From assembly GCA_003342815.1 (NCBI GenBank), contig PTEX01000205.1, forward strand, positions 268,252 to 332,251: a stretch of 64,000 nt of DNA, written 5' to 3'. The position numbers and the translations under genes are program-made. The notes below the pieces were generated by a model that ran no database searches, was not told the DNA's origin, and worked only from the letters and a program-made list of their open reading frames with translations. The DNA is from Eudromia elegans. Its lineage: Eukaryota > Chordata > Aves > Tinamiformes > Tinamidae. This document shows, in pieces, positions 22,396 through 33,100 of this stretch (the first letter of the stretch is position 1; the number at the start of each line of letters is the position of its first letter).

Positions 22396-25146
22396 TCATG
22401 GGCATGTGGCTGCCAGTGGCTGGAGACTCACCAGCCTCACCGACACCCTGGGTCTATCTCTATGGCGAGTGGCTTTGTAGAGGAGAAGGGCCAGACTCAG
22501 CCCCAGAAATGTGCAACCAATTTCCAGCACAAGCATGGACAAGCACAAGGAAAGGGAGGCCAGGCAGTACCAGTGGCTAGAAAACAAGGTGCAGCCCCAA
22601 GCACGACGCCAGCAAGGGGACAAAGACAGAGAGACCGGCTGGGCATGTGCCTGGTCCCACATGGCAGCAATGGTGAGGGGAGAGGGTGCAGGAGATGTGG
22701 AGAGAGGGACGAGTGGGGGCTGACAGGTAGAACTCTTCTGGGAGGCTGTGCCTGAGGGCTGGCTGCTGCTGATGGGTAGTCTCTGCACGGTCACCTGGTC
22801 CAACTCTCTGCTTGCCTTAGAGGCTTGGGCAGATGGTGAGTATGATGTCAGTGTAGTCATGCCCACCCCATCAGCCCTGAGTGGTGGCTGGAGCACTGGC
22901 GTGGAGCCTGAGGCAAGGGAGGTGCTGGGAGTCCCTAAAATAGTGGCTGCTGTCCTCTCTGTGGGACCTGAAGAAACAGGTGGCATTTGTCCAGCAGTTG
23001 GTGCCACGGTGGTAGATGACACTGAGGTGGCAGCTGAAGCTAGTGTAGATGGTGTGGGCTCCATAGTAGTGACTCCAGGAGGCTGTAGACTTAAGATGGC
23101 TGGTGTTTGACTGAAGCTGAAGACCTTCGGTGGCAGGGTTACAGATGGAGTGGTTATGAAGGCATCTGTCTGCATGTCTGGAGTTGGGGTGGTGATGGAG
23201 GCCTCCGTCAGCATGGTCAGAGCTGGGCTGGTGAGGGAGGTCTTCTGAGTCATGGTCGGAGCTGGGCTGGCGATGGACGCCTCCGTCAGCATGGTCGGAG
23301 CTGGGGTGGTGATGGAGGCTTCTGTCGGCGTGGTCGGAGCTGGGGTGGTGATGGAGGCCTCCGTCAGCGTGGTTGGAGCTGGAGTGAAGATGGAGGCCTC
23401 CATCGGCATGGTCAGAGTTGCAGTGGAGATGGGGGTCTTCTGAGGCATGGTTGGAGCTGGGGTGGTGAAGGAGGCCTCCTGTGGCACAACTGAAGATGGG
23501 GCTACAATGGAGGCCTCTGGCAGCACAGCAGGTGATGATTTAGTGATGGGGACCTCCAAGGATGGAGCCTTGATGTATGCTTTTGGTGGCATGGTTGACA
23601 CTATGGTGGGAATGGCTGCAGGCAATGCTGTGTTTGGCACTGCCAAGACTTGGAAGGCCTCTGGTGATGATGTGGTCAGTACTGCAGTTGGGAAAGCCCT
23701 GGCTGATAGCAAAGATGACATCCCTTGTGATGATAAAGAGGTGAATGGCAGAGGTAGAGTAAAAGAAGTTGAAGCAGGCGGAGTATTTGGACAAATTAAC
23801 TGCTCGTCCCTCAGTGACATTACTGCTTGGCCTGCCAGGTGAGGTGGACTCTTGCATGCAACTTGGTCGGGCAATTTAACCTTCTCAGTGTTGCCCTGGA
23901 TCCAGCTATGCAGGTAGAAAAGGTTGCAGTCACATCTCCATGGGTTCCCACTGAGATACAGTGAGCTGAGTCTTTCCAGCGGGTCCAAGAGCCCATGAGG
24001 GATATTCTCCAGCTGGTTCTTTCTAAGGTTGAGAGTTTTCAGATTTGTGAGAGAAACAAAGACCTTGCTGTCCAGAGCAGCAAGCTGATTTGTATCCAGC
24101 TGGAGGTCTGAGAGCTTGCTGAGCCCAGTGAAGGCTCCTGTTGGTAGGGCTGTTAGCTGGTTCTGGGACAAGATGAGTTTGTGGAGAGATGTGAGGTTTC
24201 TAAAGATGCCATCCGGAAGTGAGATCAAACTGTTCCTGCCCAGGTCCAGCTCCCGGAGCTGTGGCATGACGTCAAAAAGGCAGCTGGGAAGCTCCACAAT
24301 GTGATTTGAACCCAGCGTCAGTAGCTTCAGTTTTTTTAAACCGAAAAAGCCTTTAAGTGGGAGAATCCTGAGGAGGTTGTTGTCCAAGAGGAGTTTCTCC
24401 AGGTGGGGCAGGTTATTCAGGAGGGTGGTTGGCAACACACTGAGTCTGTTCCTCTGGAGACTGAGCTCCAGCAGCCCCAGCTGACCATCCAGCAACCCCT
24501 CTGGGAGGTCCTGCAGCTCGTTCTCATACAGCCGTAGGACTTGCAGCTGGGCAAGGTTGCTAAAGGCGTGCTCAGGAAGAGTCCTGATCCTATTTCTAGA
24601 CAAGTCCAAAAAAGTTAGATTGGTAAGAGAATCAAATATGCCTTCTGGGAGAGAAGGGATTGCATTGATGTGCAGGGAGAGCTCTCCCAAATTCTTCAGA
24701 CCATCAAATAGTCCTTTGGGTATCTGTCTGATGTGGCTGTCTCTCAGCTCCAGTTTCTGCAAGCTCGGAAGGTTTTGGAAAGTACCCACAGCTAGTTCTT
24801 CTAATGAGGCACCAGAGATCTCCAAATCCCTCAGCTTCTCCAAGCCATCAAAGGCTCCTGGTTCAACTGTCTTGATTTTGTTGCCAATAAACAGAATTTT
24901 GATCAGGCTGGGCATGTATCTGAAGGCACCTTTCCTTATATCAGTGATGCTGGTCTGTACAAAGATCATCTCAGAAATGAATGGCTTTGCAATCTTTGGA
25001 ATCTCTTTGACATCATTTTTGTTTCCTCTGTAGACCTCTTGGTAATCCTTGGGGGTTTCATACTGATCTTCACTCAAGATTTGTTCTTGGCACTTATAGG
25101 GATGGAAGGAGAGAAAGAAAATGAAAAAGAAATGCTGGTACATCAT
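22396..25146 (-). CDS. CPN2-like LRR protein with mucin stalk and membrane anchor
   Basis: I do not recognise a named gene. The 916-residue frame starts 1 nt after a strong splice acceptor (long pyrimidine tract ending in AG at 25,148-25,149), so it is probably a single coding exon. Order: hydrophobic signal-like N-terminus (1-18); acidic Tyr-rich segment (20-50); a partial LRR then thirteen 24-residue LRRs (about 56-390); LRRCT with C405, C407, C431 and C452; a Thr/Pro/Ser-rich stalk (455-840) with ten 13-residue repeats (543-672); Cys-rich juxtamembrane (C845, C852, C861); hydrophobic segment (about 862-890); short basic tail. The IFVQTS and LEISGAS motifs and the LRRCT (NPWRCDC...LICP) match CPN2 best, but the CPN2 C-terminal domain is absent. 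The usual LRRNT cysteine cluster is missing. Likely a cell-surface sialomucin-type receptor. An alternative is a GP1BA-like platelet gene. Confidence 0.85.
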   Translation of the reverse strand: MMYQHFFFIFFLSFHPYKCQEQILSEDQYETPKDYQEVYRGNKNDVKEIPKIAKPFISEMIFVQTSITDIRKGAFRYMPSLIKILFIGNKIKTVEPGAFDGLEKLRDLEISGASLEELAVGTFQNLPSLQKLELRDSHIRQIPKGLFDGLKNLGELSLHINAIPSLPEGIFDSLTNLTFLDLSRNRIRTLPEHAFSNLAQLQVLRLYENELQDLPEGLLDGQLGLLELSLQRNRLSVLPTTLLNNLPHLEKLLLDNNLLRILPLKGFFGLKKLKLLTLGSNHIVELPSCLFDVMPQLRELDLGRNSLISLPDGIFRNLTSLHKLILSQNQLTALPTGAFTGLSKLSDLQLDTNQLAALDSKVFVSLTNLKTLNLRKNQLENIPHGLLDPLERLSSLYLSGNPWRCDCNLFYLHSWIQGNTEKVKLPDQVACKSPPHLAGQAVMSLRDEQLICPNTPPASTSFTLPLPFTSLSSQGMSSLLSARAFPTAVLTTSSPEAFQVLAVPNTALPAAIPTIVSTMPPKAYIKAPSLEVPITKSSPAVLPEASIVAPSSVVPQEASFTTPAPTMPQKTPISTATLTMPMEASIFTPAPTTLTEASITTPAPTTPTEASITTPAPTMLTEASIASPAPTMTQKTSLTSPALTMLTEASITTPTPDMQTDAFITTPSVTLPPKVFSFSQTPAILSLQPPGVTTMEPTPSTLASAATSVSSTTVAPTAGQMPPVSSGPTERTAATILGTPSTSLASGSTPVLQPPLRADGVGMTTLTSYSPSAQASKASRELDQVTVQRLPISSSQPSGTASQKSSTCQPPLVPLSTSPAPSPLTIAAMWDQAHAQPVSLSLSPCWRRAWGCTLFSSHWYCLASLSLCLSMLVLEIGCTFLGLSLALLLYKATRHRDRPRVSVRLVSLQPLAATCP
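23131..23520 (-). repeat. 39-nt coding tandem repeat (mucin-like)
   Basis: Ten units of 39 nt encode residues 543-672 of the CPN2-like membrane protein. The consensus is TEASITTPAPTxx; variants begin PEAS, QEAS, QKTP, MEAS, QKTS and TDAF. The array stays in frame throughout. It is rich in Thr, Ser and Pro, as expected for dense O-glycosylation, and could vary in copy number between individuals. Confidence 0.9.
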
Positions 25147-28100
25147 CCTAAAAAAAGAAGAAAAAAATCAGATATCAGGTATGAAGAAAAATAAAATCTG
25201 TGTCCACAGCTCCTGAATTATGACACTGGCATTCATCTCTCAGCACTCTTCTACCCGCATGCCATAACTCATTTCATGAAAGAGAGACTGTACAAGCCAA
25301 AGTACAGTGCATTTACAATAACTCACTTTTGTTGATACTGAGAGATGGAGAGAAGTGGAGAGAGAGCCAATTCACAACAGAAGTGTGGGAAGAGCCAAGG
25401 CCAAATGACCTTGCTTACTGAGAATTTGCCAATGAATTTACCACTTAGAACAGCAGACCACTTTATGCATTACAGTAACTTTGGTAACAACAGCTAGGAC
25501 ACTGAGGCACTCAGCACCAACAGCATCAATTGCCCTTGACTAGGAAGGACACATTTCCCATGTCAGTCATGGTCAATCGCAGTGGTGCCAGGCCAGCCTT
25601 TCGACAGAGCTCCTCGGGATTGTCCAGTGTCACCTGAGTCAAGAGAAGCAGATACACTGATGCACTGATGCCTGATGTGTCCCTTTTTCTTCCTCCTCTA
25701 GCTGTCCTGCTCTAGGTTTCTGTGCCCATCCTTGGGCCTGAACATACAGGCCAGACACCTCTGGAGAGCACACTGAGCTTTTCACTTAGGACTAGGCCCA
25801 TTAATATCCACAACTTAACCACCAGATGCCCAACATTCAGGGCCATGATATGGAAGCCACAAGGTGCACTCAGGATCTGTGTAAATGTCCCCCACTTCCA
25901 CCTCATCGTTTTACCACATCCAGCTACCACATTTGCTCTAGTTTAATGACAATGAGCGTCACGCTCAGTAGCAGTTTTCAGATTGTGATGCACATCCATG
26001 GGTGAGAGTAGGAGAATGGAATGTGGACTGTTTTTTGCCATGCAATGCTCACTACAGAGAAAGTTTACACTGGGAGCTGAGATTTCCTGTGAAAAGACCT
26101 AGAAACTCTCTGAAAAAAAAAACATTTAGAGATCAGCAAATCCAGCTTTCCAAAGACTAAAAAACTTTGGGTACGAACAGACACATCTGAGAGGTACGTG
26201 GCTTACTTCCCAAGGGTTTCCCAGGGCCAAAAACCATTTTTCCCTGACCATCCTCTTTCCAAGCCTATCTCAGGTAGAGAAGTTGGGGGCCAGGAGAATA
26301 GAAGTGCAGCTCAGGGGTAGATCAGAAGGCCTGGGTTTCATGCACAGAGAGCAAAAGCTGGCCTGGGTGCAAGGAGATGGATACAAACAGTTTTGAAATG
26401 CAAAGTGCCTTTAAAACTCCCCCATCCCAGCTGGCTGCATGGAGCTTCAGCCTGGCCTGCCCCACTCTCTCCTGCAGAGCAGGGATAAGAGGGGACAGGC
26501 TACAGGAACAGGCACGCGATCAGAGCCTCGCAGCCTTGCTGTGGAGGGACGATGCACCCCCCAAACTGCCTTTCCCAGCACGTTCCTGGTTTTAAAGAGC
26601 AAAAAGAAAGCATTTTGCAGCACTTACTTGGCCAGGCACTTCTGCCCCGGCGCGGGCACCCACTGCAGGCACTTCAGAGGCGAGCTGAGCCAAGCGAGGA
26701 GCGAGGCCTCCAAGCGCAGGGTCCCTCCACATGCCAGGGCCGAGGCAGGGAGCTCTTTATCCCTGCAGCAGGCGCAGGGCTTGGGTTCACACGATGTCAC
26801 TGTGCAGACAGATAAGAGGCAGCACGGCCAGGCTGCCGGCACAGGCAGCAGTTCCCGAAGCTCCCTCGAGATGAGGAGAGGCACGTAGCCCATAGGTGTT
26901 ATCTGCGGGAGCCACCTGACGAGTCGGATCCAGAAAGCTGGAGATCTGCAGTCCAGGCTGCCCAGAAGCCAATGGTCTCCACAGTCTGATATCTTAGTGT
27001 AACCCATTGACCCCACAGCCACCACCCGCTTTAACACAACAAAAAGGAGATTTTTTACTGAAACATTTCCTAGTAAACATACCCAAACGTCCCCTTCCTC
27101 CCGAATCGGCTAAAAGGCACCGCTGTGAAGGTGTTTTGTGGAGCTTCCACAGTGACAACAGATCCCACGATGTCTGGCCATGTCTCGGCACCCATGGCTG
27201 CTGCCCCACTCGAGGGTTGAGGCTGCCCAGCCACGGACCTGTAGTTGTGTCTTGCACCCACCTGCATCATCATACAAGTCAAAGGCCTCCTGAGGGCACC
27301 CAGCACTCCCAGCAGGCTCAGTGCTTTGAGGGACAAAAACACCATCTGATTCAGAGACTTAAAATGACAAGGAGCTTATCACATCCCATGGAGTAATTGC
27401 ACCTGATCATTTCACCTCCGTGTTCCACCTCTTAACAAAGGTTCAGCTCATGCTTACCAGGCTTACCCATGCCTTTCCTGTCAAATTAAAGAGCATATAA
27501 AACCTTGCACGTAAACCTCCAGCGTAAACACCACACGCACGGTGCCTTTCAAACAGAACATGCTGACTCTCCTGTGTCTTGTGCTTCTCTCGTGTCCAAA
27601 ACACCAGCTCCTCTGCGTCACAACAGGGCAGCAGTTCTGCACCGTGCGCTGACGCGGGACAGGCAGGAGGAAGGGGCCGCAGGGGCAAACACAGTCAGAG
27701 CTGAGTGGTACCTGCAGCGAGCTGGGACCGGGGAGAGGGCAGGCCAGGGGAGTCACCTCCTCTCTATGCATGGTGCTAATTAAACCTTCCGTGCAGCAGG
27801 AAACGTGTGTGCGAGCACGAGCGCCGGTGGGAGGGGACGGCTCCCAGCTGGGACGGCGCAGTGCTGCCAGTGCGGAGACTCAACAGGCTGGAAGGAGGCC
27901 GGTGCTGTCAGGCAGCAGCCCCTCCCCAGCGCTAGCAGGGCTGGTTTTCCAGCCAAGCCAGCTGCTTTGATGCAACTAACGGAGAGGAAGCACCATGTGG
28001 TTCGCGTGGTCCCAGAGCACCCGAGGCCCAGAACACCGGCCACCAGGGAGAGCAAATGCAGCAAACCCCCAAGAGAAGACCCCAAGTTCCAACGAGTTCA

Positions 28101-28411
28101 GGCAGAGCCAGGAGGCCTGTGGCAGCCCCAGGAGGGGGCCAGGCTTCTTGTAGGCCAAGCCCGTTCTCTCTGGCACGGGGAAAGGCCACAAGATGGTGCA
28201 GCGACACTGCACAGCAAACCCCTTGTCCTGGTGCCCGTGTGCTGGTGGCCAGCGGGGTCCCGCACACACCTGCATGCAGGATCCCCTCTCTAGAGGAGGA
28301 CACGACCTACCTGCCTCCATGGGTGGACAGCACGGCTGGGACTTTCCTCCCCTCACCCTAAGCCCAGCTCTTCTCCTTGGGAACCGGCCACACAAAAGTA
28401 GATATATACAA
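25147..28411. other. Upstream region of the mucin-stalk LRR gene
   Basis: No coding region is supported. A strong minus-strand donor (GTAAGT, 26,622-26,627) could end a non-coding first exon joined to the acceptor at 25,148. On the minus strand above it lie GATAAAG (about 26,757-26,763) and AGATAAG-like motifs near 26,808 and 26,483, which could act as TATA-like or GATA-factor sites. Exon 1 and the promoter are therefore candidates only. The remainder up to the CPN2 3' end shows no features I can name. Confidence 0.35.
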
Positions 28412-28417
28412 TTTAAT
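28412..28417 (-). other. CPN2: Candidate CPN2 poly(A) signal ATTAAA
   Basis: On the minus strand this reads ATTAAA, about 160 bases beyond the CPN2 stop codon. The position suits a short 3' UTR. No transcript evidence is available. Confidence 0.35.
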
Positions 28418-28575
28418 GATACTTGGAATCAACAGGAAACACCTGGCAGCGCGAATAAACACCCGCAGCCCAGCTCTTGCGTCTGGCGAGAGACGGCCGC
28501 CGCGGCAGGAAGGCTGCCGGGGACAGGGCAGCGTTTCTCCGCGTCTCTCCGGCCACAGCAGCGAGCGCAGAGCCC

Positions 28576-30132
28576 TCACGGGGCAGCGGGGCCTGGGGGC
28601 TGCCCCGCGATGCTCACGCTGACGTGCAGCGCGCCGCAGCTGGAGCGCAGCACCCAGGCGCCGCGAAAGGGCAGCCCCGCCGCCGCCGCGGGCAGGCGCA
28701 GGCTGAGCTGCCGGCAGCCCGCGCTGTCACAGGCCGCCTGCACGCTGCCCTCCGTGTCGCTATAGGTGCACGGCCCTTCCTCCTCCTCCTCCTCGGGCTC
28801 CCTCGGGCATGGCAGCTGCTGTCCCGCTGCCTGCAGGAGGGACCGTCCCTTCAGGGCCGGGGGCTCGGCGCAGGAGGCCGACGCGTGCGCCACAGGGTCG
28901 GCGAACGCCTGCAGCCAGTCCAGCAAGTAGGCAAGGCGGCAGTCGCACACCCAGGGGTTGCCGGCCAGCCCAACACGTGCCAGCGCCTCGTTGGCGTCGA
29001 AGAGCCCCGGCGGCAGCCATGGCAGGCGGTTGTGCTCCAGGGCCAGCACCACAAGGCTGGGCAGCCCCGCCAGCAGCCCGGGCGCCAGGCTGGAGAGGTT
29101 GTTGTGGGTGAGCCGCAGCGCCGTGAGGCTCCCGAGGCCCTGGAAGGCACCCGTGGGGAGGTGAGCCAGGCTGTTGTGTGAGAGCACCAGGGTCTGCACC
29201 TCCGAGAGGTTGGCGAAGACGCCCGCAGGCACCGTCTTGAGGCAGTTGCGGGCCAGCGAGAGGTCGAGGAGCCGCGGGGTGCCCCAGAAGAGGGTGTCCG
29301 GCAGGGCGGCGAGACGGTTGCCCTCCAGGCTGAGCGAGGTGAGGTTGGGGAGGTGGGAGAAGACGCCAGGGTGCAGGCTGCCCAGGGCGTTGTGCTGCAG
29401 CTGCAGGCGCCGCAGCCCCCGGAGGCTCGCGAAGACCCCACGCGGCAGCTCCCGCAGCCGGTTGCCGCCCAGGTGGAGCTCCACGAGGTGCCCCAGGCTG
29501 CTGAAGGCGGCGGGCGGCAGCCAGGCCAGCAGGTTGTCGCTCAGCTTCAGGATGCGCAGGGAGGTGAGAGGAGTGAAGAGTCCCGGGGGCAGCTCGGTCA
29601 TGAGGTTCTGGGAGAGGTCCAGTGCCTGGAGGTGCCGAAGCGGGCGGAAGATCTCGGTGGGCAACGCCTCAATCTTGTTCCTCCGCAAACGCAGGTCCTG
29701 CAAGGAGCCCACGGCACCAAAGGTCCCCGGCTTCAGGGAGCGGATAGCGTTGGAGCCCAGGGAGAGCTTGGTGAGTCTGGGGAGGCCAGCCAAGGAAGCG
29801 GGGCTGACAAATGACAGGGGGTTGCCTGAGACCTCCAGCTCGGTGAGGTTGGGCAGCCCCTGAAACGTGCCCGCCTCCAGCACCTGGATGTTGTTGTTGA
29901 GGAAAACCAGCTTGGTGAGGGTGGTGCTGGAGCCCAGGGCCCCTCTGCAGAGGCTGCTGAGGGCCGTCTCCACGAAGAAGAGCTGGGTGGCGTTTCCCGG
30001 CAGCCCCGCAGGGATGTCCCGCATCCTCTCCTCCGAGCAGAAGACTTTGGAGACATCGTAGCACTGGCAGGACGGCGGGCAGGGCTGGGGGAACCCTCCC
30101 ACCAGCAGGGACGCCAGCACCACGTAGACCAT
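28576..30132 (-). CDS. CPN2: Carboxypeptidase N regulatory subunit 2
   Basis: This encodes the non-catalytic glycoprotein subunit that binds and stabilises the carboxypeptidase N catalytic subunit in plasma; the enzyme trims C-terminal Lys/Arg from kinins and anaphylatoxins. The 518-residue product (human about 545) has a signal peptide (about 1-16), LRRNT cysteines C18, C22, C24 and C32, the FVETA motif near 53, thirteen LRRs (about 70-381) and LRRCT (C396, C398, C421, C442). The family-specific C-terminal domain contains CTYSDTEGS and LRSSCG (C455, C468, C473, C499). N-glycosylation sequons include N47, N95, N263, N308 and N345. I start at 30,132 because it follows a possible acceptor by 9 nt (exon from 30,141) and begins the signal peptide; the frame stays open upstream for 131 codons without homology. 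A run of Glu (447-452) replaces part of the linker. Codon use is strongly GC-rich. Confidence 0.95.
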   Translation of the reverse strand: MVYVVLASLLVGGFPQPCPPSCQCYDVSKVFCSEERMRDIPAGLPGNATQLFFVETALSSLCRGALGSSTTLTKLVFLNNNIQVLEAGTFQGLPNLTELEVSGNPLSFVSPASLAGLPRLTKLSLGSNAIRSLKPGTFGAVGSLQDLRLRRNKIEALPTEIFRPLRHLQALDLSQNLMTELPPGLFTPLTSLRILKLSDNLLAWLPPAAFSSLGHLVELHLGGNRLRELPRGVFASLRGLRRLQLQHNALGSLHPGVFSHLPNLTSLSLEGNRLAALPDTLFWGTPRLLDLSLARNCLKTVPAGVFANLSEVQTLVLSHNSLAHLPTGAFQGLGSLTALRLTHNNLSSLAPGLLAGLPSLVVLALEHNRLPWLPPGLFDANEALARVGLAGNPWVCDCRLAYLLDWLQAFADPVAHASASCAEPPALKGRSLLQAAGQQLPCPREPEEEEEEGPCTYSDTEGSVQAACDSAGCRQLSLRLPAAAAGLPFRGAWVLRSSCGALHVSVSIAGQPPGPAAP

Positions 30133-30141
30133 CGCCGTGCG

Positions 30142-33100
30142 CTGGAGAAGGTACCAGGGCTCACCCTTGTGCTGTGGCTGGGACAGCCCTGCCCCACACA
30201 CTGCTTCAGTGGGACAAAAATCATGGCCCACGAGCGGTGCCTTTTGTGTTTGGAAACACAGCGGGCGCAACCTCCAGGGCCATCCCGCACCCTGCGGGTC
30301 ACCCCAGCACAGCCCGTGCTCGGCTTTCACAGGAGCAGGGCACTTCACCCCCCGCCGCTCCCCTGCAGCGCAACCACATTTTTCCATCCGTGTCCCAGCC
30401 CTCCTCTTCAGCCAGGGCTGCGCTACCCCACCAGCAGACCCCCAGGTCCTGCCGTGGCCAAAGCCCTGCCTGCGTTGTCTCTGTGAGGCCTTGGAGGAGC
30501 CCAACCACGTCTCCACAGCCAGCACAGGCAGGGCCTGCTCAGAGCACAGGGCAGGGAGAGTTCTGCAGAGCAGACCGGGCCAAATAATCAGCTAGGCACA
30601 AAGCGAGCAGACCCCACCATCTGTATTTCTAGATGCCTGTTACATGCTTCTGTTTCTCATTAAAATTTAGGACCCAGAGTTTGCAATGAGTATGTGTGTG
30701 CACGTGGAAGGGGTGTGCAGGGGCTAAGGGACAAAATGCTGGGGCATGGAGAGGGGGCCTGGGGGTTGCATATGGCAGCACGCACTGCCCTAGGCCATGC
30801 CCAGTGAGCACAAGGACTGGTCAAAGCAGCCTTCAGAAGCAGCTTTGGAACAAGACGGGTGTCCTGCCCAGACCCAGGCAACCTTCTCCACCCAGCAGCA
30901 CCAGGCAGGGTAGCTTGGCAGAGCTCTAGGTGCCCCAGCAGCTCAGGCAGCCCCAGGTGAGCGCTGCAGCACCCAGGCCTGCAGGATGTGTGTTTGACCA
31001 CGTGCCTGTTGCCAGCCCACGTGGGATGGCCTGAGCAGAGCAGTGGCCTCCAGGCCACAGCCAGCATCCAGGTGCTCAGGACACGTGTCAGTGCTGCCGG
31101 TAAGCTGGACGTGAGCACACAACCCAGAGCTGAACTTCGCTTCGCAGTGACAGCAACCTGGAGAAATCCCATTCAAATGGGGGGTGCTCTAGATTTGTGC
31201 CAGTGTCGGAGAACCGAATTGGGCCTATCTTCCTTTTCCACCTTCTGGCATGTTTTCACACAAAACCAAAAGCAGTTCCTAGCACACCCAAGTCCATTAG
31301 CAAACCCTTGTCTCCAACTATCTGAGCCAAACGGCTGCCACTTACCAAGCACAGCATCACAGCTACCATGACCGGGTCCACTGCAGATTTGCAGAAGCAA
31401 AACTCCTCCAGAAAGGAAGATGTTTCCTGGGGCGGATGTTGAAGCCAGCTGACGAAACGTCCCTGCTGGGGCGGAGCTGCCCGTTTCTGCTTATCGGCAA
31501 CAGCAACCCGTGTCCTTGAGCGCTTCAGAAACAACCCGGCCCAGCCAGAATCGAGGTGAACGTGCTCAGAGAGCAGAAGAGAGCCAGCAGTGAGCTAGCA
31601 TCCCGACAGGGAGGCAGTGCCACATCTCAGAAGGAGCACCAGCTCAGGGCAGGGTGGTGCTGGCACCAGTGACACCCATCCTGCACCAAAGGTCAGCACA
31701 CTTGCTCACAGCAGCCCTCCAAAAGCCTTCCTGGATTTTCATAAATGTCACTGAAGAATGAGACCAGCAAGTGCTCTTGGGCAAGAGAGGTATCAGGGAA
31801 GACTTACCAAAGCAAACCCAGACCATGGTGAGGCAGGAGCATCACGCCCAGCAAGGCCATCAGTGCAGCCAGGAGGGCAGACCCAGCAATACCAACTGCA
31901 TTAACTGGTTTGCAGCCCAGGATGCTGATGTGAGGCCACACAAAGCCTGCAGACCATCCCAGAAGCTTGGCACCTACCTCGTGGAGCTGAAAGCTTCTCC
32001 CGGGGCACTTGAATGGTTTTTGGATGGACAAATGGAGGCAGGTTGCTCAGGAATGAAGAAATTCAGCTGTGTCAGCAGCACAGGCTGCCCCAACCATCAG
32101 CAGCTGGCTTGAAAGAGAGCCAAGCGAGGGCCAAACCTGATAAAGCCGCTGAACCTATGCCTCGAGGGAGGACTACAGGACACTGTATGTGATTTAGGAG
32201 AGAAAATAACGCAAAGTTCCCAACCCAGCTGGGTTATTCCAAGGGCAGAGGGTGGCATAACATGTTGGAGTAAACAAACAATTCTTGGAACTGGAGATGG
32301 ACAATTGCACTTTAATCGGAGAGGTCACAGAGCAGGTACTGAACAGCACAGATGCATTCTCACATGTCTCCAGGCTGTTCTGCAGGAGAAGCGCACCGGC
32401 GTGTGAGCGCGGGGCCTGCTACCACCAAAGAGGGGGTGAAGGGCAGGGCGATTGGTGGGTACCGGGGAGCTTCCATCGCCCAGCTCTTGGACACCCATGG
32501 CGACGTTCCCCAGACGGAGGAGCACCATTGCAGCACCGCGGGGTTGCACAGAGGTGAGCTGGAGGGGGCCTGCTGGCTGCAGCTGCAGGATGCTCCAGCA
32601 GCTGTGGGATGTCCCAGCAGCCACATTTGGCCGGGGCACAAGTGCAGGGAGCCCCTCTTGGCCCCAGGGAGAGGGGCCCACTCAGGGAAAGGGGCTTTGA
32701 AACGTACTTCCTTGGGCAAGGGCCAGCTGGCACAGCGGGGCGCTTGGAACAGCTCCATGTGTGCTCCGTTCCAATCGCATAGTCACTTTCCCTACAGCAG
32801 CAGTATTGCAGGCAGCCCCTCTCCAGCATGCGGCAAGAGCAGAGACTACGACGCAGCCTCGGGGAGCTTAGCCCACCACAAGGCTCAGGCCGTGGCTTGC
32901 AGCTTGGCTGCGGGCAGTTGCTGTGTCCAGGCCAGGCACCCCATTTAGCCCCCAGGGCTGGTAGCCTCCAGCCATCAGGAGCACAGTGGTGGTCAGGACA
33001 TTCTTGAGATGGGGCTGGGGAAAGATGCTGCTTTTCTCCACCCTGTGCTGCCTGTGGGCAGGCTGGGCACAGCCAGGTTACTCTCTGCAGGCTACAGCAG

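Noticed and set aside
23107-23493. Plus-strand frame rich in Gly/Trp/Ser/Arg repeats
   Set aside because: Antisense reading of the 39-nt mucin repeat of the minus-strand gene.
22396-25146. Calling the mucin-stalk gene GP1BA
   Set aside because: LRR number, the IFVQTS-type motif and the LRRCT resemble CPN2 more, and the LRRNT cysteines are absent; kept only as an alternative.
29174-29863. 229-codon plus-strand frame over CPN2
   Set aside because: Antisense shadow of the LRR codons of CPN2.
30133-30525. 131-codon upstream extension of the CPN2 frame
   Set aside because: No homology, lies before a possible splice acceptor, and the signal peptide begins at the internal Met (30,132).
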